Source: Haplomitrium mnioides
Lineage: Eukaryota; Marchantiophyta; Haplomitriopsida; Calobryales
NCBI GenBank assembly: GCA_049999725.1
Contig: JBNGIS010010782.1
Coordinates: 1 to 23,158 of the forward strand
Length of the DNA: 23,158 bases
Direction: 5' to 3'
The notes below the pieces were generated by a model. It was not told the DNA's origin and did not search any database. It was given only the letters and a program-made list of their open reading frames with translations. Below, piece by piece: positions 1 through 6,780 of this stretch. Within the stretch, counting starts at the first letter, position 1; each line of letters starts with the position of its first letter. The translations under genes and the position numbers were made by a program.

Positions 1-492
1 CTCTTCGCTGGACTTCTTGGCAGGTTTTCTCGTTAGTAACCGTTTCTTGAGAAGCTGCCACCTGGCGGTCAGCCCGCGTTTCACGGGTATCAGTTGAAAC
101 ATTCACGATTAAGGAAGGTTTTCGGAGAACCCTGGGCTGAACCCTGCCTTCGGTTCGTAGTGCTCTCTTTTGCAGGTTTGCGATCAGGATCGCCTCGCCG
201 TTTGGACGCCCCAGTAATCCCGTCGCGATCTTGGTTCGACTCCCTTGAAGCATTAGTTCGAGCGCAGACCCTAAGTAGTCGTCGAGGAGGTCTTCCCGCA
301 GAGAAATCCGAGGACATTTGCTTGGGATAGGTTTGGATTCGTAGGTCGACCCCTTAGATTGGCCAACCGTCGCATCTCGCGGGCAGATTCCTAGTTCTTC
401 CTTGATTCTCCTCGCTGCCATGCCTCCGCGATCACCCGCAGACCCCCGCAAGCTGTCGTGCTTCCGCAAGAGCTCACGGACCCCCTCCAGCT

Positions 493-669
493 GCCACGTC
501 TCCGCGAACTCCCTCGGAACAGCGCCGTCGATCTTCGGGACACCACAGGTCGCCACGTCTCCGCGAACTCCCTCGGAACCATGCCGTCGCTGTCCGGGAC
601 ACCACAGGTCGCCACGTCTCCGCGAACTCCCTCGGAACAAAGCCGTTGCTCTTCGGAATCTCGCAATCA
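493..669. repeat. 59-bp tandem repeat, about three copies
   Basis: The phrase GCCACGTCTCCGCGAACTCC begins at 493, 552 and 611, giving an exact 59-bp spacing twice. The units share the following CCTCGGAAC and a GCCGT core and differ by a few substitutions. A fourth, degenerate GCCACGT sits at 690, after a 79-bp step. The period is not divisible by three. Confidence 0.85.
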
Positions 670-707
670 CCCTCGGAACACCACAGGTCGCCACGTATTC
701 TGCCTTC

Positions 708-950
708 CACGTCATCCGCTCAGCGCCGTCCGCCGCCGCCCCGCAAAGGGGTAGGCGGACCGTCGCATTGACCAGACTCCGCATTTGACCCGCGCTGATC
801 CAGGGAATCCCTCGGACCACCTCCGGTCGCCACGTCATCCGTCACGGCGCCGTCCGACGCCGCCCCGCAGAGGGGTAGGCGGACCGTCGCCTTGACCGGA
901 CTCCGAAGTGGACTTGCGCTGACCCTCTTCCGCGGATGCCACGTCATCCG
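708..950. repeat. About 110-123 bp tandem repeat, two full units and a fragment
   Basis: CACGTCATCCG occurs at 708, 831 and 940. The units 708-830 and 831-939 share the order GCGCCGTCCG, CGCCGCCCCGCA, GGGGTAGGCGGACCGTCGC, TTGACC and GCGCTGA. They differ by substitutions and a small length change (123 versus 109 bp). The third unit loses similarity after about 950. Confidence 0.8.
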
Positions 951-1200
951 CAAAACAAATCCTCCGTTGAGTAAGAACAGTACCTTTCGTCGCCGTTTCG
1001 GATCCCGCTCGCAATAAGAACTGAGGCTTGCAATCGCTAACTCCTAGCTCCGCTTGATATAGGAACCATGGCAGATTCCCCGTTGATCCCCTTCGAGCTA
1101 TCAGCGTGCCCCGTCGAACTTTCCCACTTGTCCACGCCGGATCGGTGATAGATCGCCCCTTCGGTAATTCCCCCTTTGCTCTTTGGTCGGCCTCCTTCAC

Positions 1201-1265
1201 GGAACCCTGTTAAGCGGGATCCCCACTTCGGAAGACAACTCGGAACCCAGTTAACCGGGTTCCCC
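1201..1265. repeat. Two related imperfect palindromes (GGAACCC...GGGTTCC type)
   Basis: At 1201-1224 GGAACCC is followed, eight bases later, by GGGATCC. At 1242-1265 the same GGAACCC is followed by AGTTAACC and then GGGTTCC, which is a perfect 7-bp inverted repeat. The two 24-bp blocks are themselves a direct repeat 41 bp apart. A third relative (TTCCCGTTAACCC) lies near 1284. Confidence 0.65.
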
Positions 1266-1956
1266 TGCTAGGGAGGCGGATTCCCGTTAACCCTTTCAGC
1301 CCCGCTACGTCTCCGTGACAACCTTCGGGCCTCCTGGAGCTGCCACCTCATCCGCGGAATCCCCTTAAGCGCTCTGGAGGTGCCACGTTTCCGTGGAATC
1401 TCTCAGAGCCCCCAGAGAGCTCCACGTTTCCGTTAAGACCCGTGCATTCTTCAAGAAGGGTCGGACCCTCGTAGAGTGCGCTCACGCCTGCGGGATTGAG
1501 GCGTCCCCCTCTCCCTGGCCTAGCTCGCTCTTGCGACGACCCCGACTCCTTGTTCCTCCCTCGATCCTTGCACCTGATGTGTGGCCGCTGCAGGCAATGT
1601 TCGCGGTCTGCCTCTCACTCGAGTGCCTTCAGAGTTCTTCGTTGTAGACCCACTCTTCCTCCTCCGATCGATCTGCCTTAGGTGGCCGTTCCTTTCTCCT
1701 CGCGGGCATCGTCTCTTGCGTTCCAATGATGCTTACAGGTTCCCCTCTGCCTTCGTCGAATTTGAGTGGCGCCCTTCCTTCCTTCTCCGCTATCACTGCA
1801 TCCTCTTCCTCGGATCAGACGTTCTGCTCTTAAGTGCTGATTGAGGTCATTCCGCTGCGTCCAAGGTACCTTTACACTTACAAAGGGCTATTGTGCCAAT
1901 GCCACTCCCGATTTCTCGAATTCCATCTTAGTGCCCCAAATCGCTGGCTGACAGCT

Positions 1957-3730
1957 ATATAGAATATAACTACCATACCATGGAATGGAAAGAATTGACA
2001 ATTGTATTATCAACCAAACATTGGAAACACTATCTAGGAGATAAGAAGTTTGTTGTTGAAACTGACCATAAACCTCTAATCTATTTAGAAACTCAAAAAG
2101 AGCTCTTAAAAAGATATATTTGATGGGTAGAGTGGCGACAATAGTTTCATATTAAAGTGGTTTATGTGGAAGGAAAATGTCAAATTGCAGATGTTTTAAC
2201 ACAAATGCCTCAACTCAACATTATGCTAGAAATCACAATTCATCCTCCTTGGTGGACAGAAATATTAGCTGCAGTAAAGAAAAACAAAGAGATCATTGCT
2301 GCACAACAAAAGAAGTTGGTTAAAGAGGTGAGAGGATTGATTTTCTTCCAAGATATGGTATGGATTCCTAATAATTTAAAGCTTCGCTCTGAGATTTTAT
2401 ATGAAGCACATGATTTTGTGGTTGGTAGACAAGTTGGAATTGAGAAGACTTTGGACAATCTTCAAGAAGTTTATTATTGGCCTAAGATGCATCTAGATGT
2501 GGAGGTATATATTCGGAGTTGCTTGGCTTGTCAACAAAACAAAGCTACCAACCTTAAACGGCGAGGCTTACTGCAACTATTACTTATCCCCAATCGACAA
2601 TGAGAACATATGAGTATGAATATTGTGTGTGAGCTACTACGTACTTCTATAAGCTATGATGCTATTGTTGTTTTTGTCGACAAGCTTAGCAAAATGATTC
2701 ACATTCGTCCAACTACGAAATTAGTGACAACACTTGAGTTAGCACAAATTTATGTGGAAGCAATCCACTCTCATCATGGTATTTCCAAAGTTATCATTTC
2801 TGATCGAGACACTCAATTCACTATCATGTTTTGGCGCACTATATTTGGTCTTTTCAAGACCAAACTGGCAATGTGTACTACTTATCACCATGAATTAGAT
2901 GGTCAACCTGAACGGACCAATCGTACTATTGAAGATATATTGCAACGGTTTACTTTAGAAGAACAAGAGAAATGAGATTGGCTACTAACTCTTATGGAGT
3001 TCTCTTACAATAACTCTATCAACAGTTCCATCTGTGTCACACATTTCTTTTGATGTATGGTGAGCATCCAACTATGATCTCTAGTCTTTAACATACATCA
3101 CCGTCGATCTCTAGTCTTTAGCATGCACCACCGTCGACTTCTAAAAGTCCAACCACTGATGATTTTCTCCATCGTCTATACTACGGCATTCGACGAGCCA
3201 AAGAAAAAAAAATAGAAATTTCTTATAATTAACAAAAATAATATGCTGATACTCATCATCGAGAGGTGAATTTTGTTGTAGGTGATTAAGTATGGCTCTT
3301 CACTTACAATCTTCATTTGCTTCATTCTTGTAAGCTTAGTACTTGCTTTATTATACCTTTTTCTATCTCTGTTTGCATTGGAGAAGTAGCATATCAATTG
3401 GTTTGACCTCTTCACATGAAGATTCATCCAATCTTTCATGTCTCTTTACTACAAGCTTTTGTCTATCGTTCTACAACTTTTACAAGTACCCATGAACTCT
3501 CTCCATCACTTGAACTTATTGATGGTTATGAAGAGTATGAGGTGGAACAACTCTTGAAGAAACATACACAACACCGTGGCCATCATAAGATTGTGGAATA
3601 TTTGGTTTGTTGGAAAGACTACCATTTTTATGAAGCTACTTGTGAGCAATTGGAGAACTTGACCAATGCCTTTGCTTTTGTTCACTCTTTTGAGAACTCT
3701 CTTACTTGCAACGAAGACATTGCCTTTTAA
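1957..3730 (+). pseudogene. Chromovirus pol remnant: RNase H, integrase, chromodomain
   Basis: A single frame from 1957 reads the end of RNase H (TDHKPLIYL near 2060; YVEGKCQIADVLTQMP near 2160). It continues into the integrase zinc-binding region (HD near 2409, then CLACQQNK near 2520, with the second His of the HHCC motif replaced) and the integrase core. The core keeps Asp at 2679-2681, Asp in SDRD near 2802 and Glu in QPERTNR near 2910, with exactly 35 residues between the last two. Beyond 3045 the frame shifts. YADTHHREVNFVVGD at 3242, KLSTCF with a degraded GPF-like motif, HPIFHVSLL at 3422 and a chromodomain (YEVEQLL to about 3700) follow. Stops lie at 2121, 2142, 2601, 2973, 3089, 3119, 3287 and 3404. 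The chromodomain's WEP motif has become CEQ. Confidence 0.9.
3076..3135 (+). repeat. 30-bp in-frame tandem duplication inside pol remnant
   Basis: The block beginning GATCTCTAGTCTTTA at 3076-3105 is repeated at 3106-3135 with three changes. The unit is ten codons long and falls in the linker between the integrase core and the C-terminal domain, so the duplication itself preserves the frame. Each copy carries a stop (TAA at 3089, TAG at 3119). Confidence 0.85.
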
Positions 3731-3743
3731 AATGGGGGAGGAT
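3731..3743 (+). other. Polypurine tract of element A
   Basis: AATGGGGGAGGAT follows the pol stop codon directly and abuts TGTAACG, the usual arrangement of a plus-strand primer next to a 3' LTR. Confidence 0.8.
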
Positions 3744-4366
3744 TGTAACGATCACTAATTTGAGTAAGCCATAGCTAAAAATGAAGTAAAATATAGTGCC
3801 AACTATATCTAGAAAGCTATTACTAAGTTAATACAGCAAAAAACAGTGACTACTATAGAGAGTTGGACACGATAAAAGGAGAGAAAGTCAAAGAATTAAA
3901 GTGACAGAGGAAGTTTAGATGGACTACTTTAGAAGAGCAGAAAGACATGTTGCAAACAGAGAATTAAAGAAAATAGAAGATTCTAAAGATAAGTACATAT
4001 GGCAAACGTGGGATTAAAGTAAATAGAAGGTTCTAAAGATAAGAACACATGGCCGAAGGAGAACTAAAGAGATAGAATGTTATAAAGATAATAACACGTG
4101 ATAGAAGGAGAATAAAAGTAAAGGGTGATCCAATCATAATGAGACGGAAAAAGAGGGGTCTAATTAGAAGAAGATAGATAAGAAACTAGTAAGGTTACTC
4201 TACCTATTTAAGCAAAGTACTTTTGTATCAAGTATATAAGTAAAGTAGAGTGCATTGTTTGGTATCTCTTACCTTGTGGGTTTTTGAAGTTTCTTGTGCG
4301 CTTCTTTTGTATATGTTATGCTTGTGCTAACTTGTGTGTAATGTATGTGTGTAGTGCTACCGTTGG
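3744..4366 (+). repeat. 3' LTR of element A (right end uncertain)
   Basis: The LTR starts TGTAACG after the polypurine tract. An A-rich U3 holds an imperfect tandem repeat of 49-52 bp, a TATA-like CTATTTAAG at 4204-4212 and then a T/GT-rich stretch typical of R-U5. Two ends are possible: CA at 4253-4254, or the area CCGTTGGTA around 4360-4368, which is weakly complementary to the TGTAACG start. I favour the later one because the first leaves almost no R-U5 after the TATA box. No target-site duplication can be tested because the left end is lost. Confidence 0.6.
3959..4115 (+). repeat. U3 repeat, three units of 49-52 bp plus a partial fourth
   Basis: Units begin near 3959, 4011, 4059 and 4108. 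Each runs GA-TTAAAG or similar, AATAGAA, TTCTAAAGATAA and an ACATGG, AACGTG or CACGTG core, before GAAGGAGA. The third unit holds a perfect CACGTG (4095-4100). Repeats upstream of the TATA box in a U3 often act as enhancers; that role is inferred only. Confidence 0.7.
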
Positions 4367-4370
4367 TAGC
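4356..4370. other. Perfect hairpin near LTR end
   Basis: GCTACC, a GTT loop, then GGTAGC: a six-base-pair stem. It lies where the LTR of element A probably ends. TTGGTAGC could be a primer-binding site of the TGGTATCAGAGC type with five bases deleted, but this is weak. Confidence 0.45.
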
Positions 4371-4599
4371 CTGAAAATATTTCTCATAATCAAATAAGAA
4401 ATTCTGAGATGGGCTAGAAACCATCTTCTCATCATATGTTTTTGGTTTGGAAAACTGCACATGGCTTTTTTCTGCTTGAAAATTTGTTCTATTTTCTATT
4501 TGCATTTGAACTTCTAGAAGGTGAGAAAGATGTTAAGTTTATTGATGCATCGCTTGAATCCTTGCTTCTTGATTTATAATTCCACCAAAACGAACTGTA

Positions 4600-4611
4600 G
4601 CTCTGATACCA
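4600..4611 (-). other. tRNA-iMet primer-binding site of element C
   Basis: On the minus strand the twelve bases read TGGTATCAGAGC, the exact complement to the 3' end of plant initiator-methionine tRNA, three bases after the LTR terminus. Confidence 0.9.
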
Positions 4612-4614
4612 ATA

Positions 4615-5010
4615 TGAAAGAACTCAAAAACTGACTTCTAAATAAGTAGCAACTTCAAGATAACTCTAATAGAGTTGCACAACTCAAGACCAACAAACAA
4701 ACAAAAGCCAAAAGGACTAGCCAAAGCCAAACAACCAAAAAGCCAAATCGAATTGAGATAAACTCCAGAATGAGGAGTGAGGCTATGAAAACCTTCTATT
4801 TATATACGAGAAGAAGGTGTCGTCCGTATTTCTTCACTTACAAGTCACTTCCAATTTCAATCATAAAATTAATCACTTAGAATTCAAATCTAAAAACTCT
4901 AAAAGTAACTTCGAAGGTAAGTAATCAACCCTAAAAGTGACCCTCTACCACTTACTTCACTACTCTCTATTTTCTTATAAATAGTACAACATCATGCTTG
5001 TACTATTATA
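4615..5010 (-). repeat. 5' LTR of element C (minus strand)
   Basis: The LTR is 396 bp, TG at its left edge and ...TACTATTATA at its right edge, so the canonical outer dinucleotide is mutated (TA for CA). It is a diverged relative of the LTRs at 20199-20594 and 21362-21666. Shared features are the same length as the former, the AACTCTAATAGAGTT palindrome, CTTCTATTTATA (a minus-strand TATA box at 4796-4804), repeats of an AAAAGTGAC-like motif and CTATTTTCTTATAAATAG near the outer end. Confidence 0.85.
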
Positions 5011-5243
5011 ACTGTGTAAAATATGCTAGATTAAAAGAGATCCACAAAACACCAAAGGAAAGAATGAAGAACTATGGTGAAAGAAATGTCTCCAAGATAC
5101 TCAAAGAAGAAATCAAAGTTCAAACGTGCAATATGCTTGAATGAAGACAATAGGAGCGAGTGCTTTGCAAAAGAGAGACACAAGAAGAAATTTGCAACCA
5201 AAAGCTTAGGTTATTCTATGAGTGAAGCACAAACTTGGAATGC

Positions 5244-5299
5244 AACCAAAAATGTAGGTGATGATGAATAAAACCAAAAATTTAGGTGATGATGAACAA
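5244..5299 (+). repeat. 28-bp tandem duplication beside the gap
   Basis: The unit AACCAAAAATGTAGGTGATG (continued to 28 bp) occupies 5244-5271 and is repeated at 5272-5299 with two mismatches. GATGA-rich sequence continues up to the run of N, so the array probably continues into the gap. Confidence 0.85.
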
Positions 5300-5315
5300 A
5301 ATGATGAAGTCAAAG

Positions 5316-5415
5316 NNNNNNNNNNNNNNNNNNNNNNNNNNNNNNNNNNNNNNNNNNNNNNNNNNNNNNNNNNNNNNNNNNNNNNNNNNNNNNNNNNNNN
5401 NNNNNNNNNNNNNNN
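5316..5415. other. Assembly gap (100 N)
   Basis: One hundred consecutive N; true length unknown. Confidence 0.99.
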
Positions 5416-5639
5416 GAAAGAAGTAACAAAGAATGTTTGTTGCTGAAAAACATGGCGAAAAATAAATGCAGAAGAATTTGTGAAGAAGTGCTGAAGAAAT
5501 TCTACGGAGAATTGATAAGTAACTCTTCAAGTTACAAACTCTACTTTTATATGTAAAACTAAACTTGATGGAAGTGTGGTTTTTCAATGAGGACTCTATT
5601 ACCACCAAAGCCAGCAAAATTACATCGCTTACATGAAAA

Positions 5640-6780
5640 ACTAAATATGTGAAGAAAAGTAAAAATAAAACATGACAAGTTGGCAAGGTTTAAACACCAG
5701 AGTGAAATCTACTCTATTACTGAAGTAAAAGATTTTGCGTTGTGGTTGTGTAAAATGACTCCTCGAACCGCGGGTTGTCCATAAAGACATGCATGACAAG
5801 AAACACATACATACATACATAAGCCATGCCCAATGCATACATAGCTGCATGTGCATACATACGGAAACTTAACTTGAGCTTAAAGTTCGCGCCCCAGTGG
5901 CGTGGGCCGTGCACGTCGTGATGAGGAAGGCAAGGAAAAAGTATTTAGTGGGCAGGTGCCCGAAAAGGACATTTCCGTCGGGCAGCAGAGATTGCGAAGG
6001 GTGACCTTATCGCTACAGTACCGCCCTTTGCAAACTGCTGCCCGGTCAACGAACCAACAGTTGACAGGGGACATGAGGTGGGCGGCCAGCAACGTGGCTG
6101 TTTCTAGACCGACAATTTACCAAGATGGACGGCTCCGATAGTAGAAGTCAAAGTAAGTCAGGTACGCGCTGTAAGAACATTTGTTAAAGAACGTAGTTAA
6201 TTCGAAAATGTTTTATTAGTAAAGATAGAGGGTAATTAATGGAGGCTCGTGGGTGGGCGGATGGCCATAATCCGAGGAAGGTGCCCGCGGGTAAAGTTTT
6301 GGGCGGGCAGAGTGGTGCTGCCGTCTTGCAAAGAAGAAGCTCTTTTTCCCACCATCGCCGAAAACTGATTTTCTTTGAGTGATCGAAGGAAGGACGGACA
6401 GAAGGCAGGGCAGGGCAGGGCAGGCACGAGATATGGAGAACGTGTGGAGATATGGAGCGCGGCGCAGCCATGGAGGGGTTGAATCGTAGACGGGATCGAG
6501 AGGAAGAATGTGTAGGAGAGAGAAGTGAACATGCACGAGTTGGTTTCGAGTGCAAGCATGAAGGAAACAGAGGAAGATGGCTGAAGAGCTCGTCTGGCTG
6601 CTTTGGGATAACGTATTTGTTACGGAAGAGAGGGACTGAACTTTTTTGATGCTGGGGAGTTGCCTCTGACCACAGATCTCACCCCCTTCGCTCCCCTAGA
6701 GTGGCTGCGTTTGCCTGCTGCTTCCTAGTTATCTCACCACACAGTGAACTGTCATCACACTCTGGCTCCAATCAAGCGAA
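5640..6780 (+). promoter_or_regulatory. Upstream region and 5' leader of the PHD gene
   Basis: This is the only gene-free interval between retroelement debris and the start codon at 6781. It contains a CATA-type microsatellite (about 5806-5855) and a GGCAG repeat (6404-6423). The last 120 bp are pyrimidine-rich and have no clear TATA box. A 65-codon frame (6452-6649) could be an upstream ORF if transcription begins before it. The transcription start cannot be placed from sequence alone. Confidence 0.4.
6404..6423. repeat. GGCAG microsatellite, four copies
   Basis: Four exact GGCAG units, followed by GGCA, upstream of the PHD gene. Confidence 0.9.

Larger units (their letters stand above)
1..1950. 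repeat. GC-rich, tandem-repeat-bearing non-coding block
   Basis: This stretch is markedly richer in G and C than the rest of the window outside the gene. It is built of recurring phrases around CCACGT followed by CTCCGCG or CATCCG (near 493, 552, 611, 690, 708, 831, 940, 1381 and 1421). Open frames exist on both strands, but they arise from GC bias: the main repeat period of 59 bp is not a multiple of three, so successive copies are read in different frames. None shows a recognisable domain. I see no rRNA, tRNA or complete transposon. It may be a decayed GC-rich repeat family or a satellite-like array; its left end lies outside the window. Confidence 0.6.
1957..4366 (+). mobile_element. Element A: 5'-truncated Ty3/gypsy chromovirus
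   Basis: Reading plus strand, the element shows part of RNase H, integrase, a chromodomain, a purine-rich tract and then a 3' LTR starting TGTAACG. Gag, protease, reverse transcriptase and the 5' LTR are absent. The left edge is at about 1950, where GC-rich sequence stops abruptly. The RNase H-integrase-chromodomain order and the chromodomain at the extreme end of pol are diagnostic of chromoviruses. The element is dead: at least eight in-frame stops and a frameshift near 3045. The right end of the LTR is uncertain (4254 to about 4366). Confidence 0.85.
4377..5010 (-). mobile_element. Element C: 5' end of a minus-strand LTR retrotransposon
   Basis: The complement of the plant initiator-Met primer-binding site (GCTCTGATACCA on the plus strand) lies at 4600-4611. 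Three bases further right a 396-bp LTR begins. So the element reads right to left: LTR, PBS, then a short leader running into element A's LTR. A minus-strand open frame of 78 codons (4505-4269) starts about 95 bp after the PBS, where gag would begin. It shows no recognisable domain and runs into the presumed LTR of element A. No pol is left. Confidence 0.7.
5011..5640. other. Unassigned AT-rich stretch with assembly gap
   Basis: There is no recognisable gene. A plus-strand frame (5074-5271) starts with ATG and is Lys-rich, but has no motif I recognise and ends inside a tandem repeat. 5316-5415 is exactly 100 N, the conventional size for a gap of unknown length. A small perfect hairpin (GTAACT-CTTCA-AGTTAC) lies at about 5519-5535. 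The stretch may be more transposon debris. Confidence 0.5.

Noticed and set aside
233-243. GGTTCGACTCC, an exact tRNA B-box-like word
   Set aside because: Flanking bases do not form a T-stem, and no A box, anticodon arm or acceptor stem could be found around it.
94-1844. Several open frames of 60-130 codons on both strands in the GC-rich block
   Set aside because: They overlap each other on both strands, have biased Arg/Ser/Pro composition, cross a 59-bp repeat that shifts frame at each unit, and show no domain.
4269-4505. Minus-strand 78-codon frame as gag start of element C
   Set aside because: Position after the PBS is right, but it has no gag motif and runs into the presumed LTR of element A, so I mention it only under element C.
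5074-5271. 65-codon Lys-rich frame with ATG
   Set aside because: No motif, ends within a tandem repeat, lies between transposon debris and an assembly gap; chance in A-rich sequence is likely.
6184-6559. Overlapping minus-strand frames upstream of the PHD gene
   Set aside because: Three overlapping frames without motifs, products of base composition.
6452-6649. 65-codon plus-strand frame as a separate small gene
   Set aside because: No recognisable domain; at most an upstream ORF if the transcript starts that far out, which the sequence does not show.
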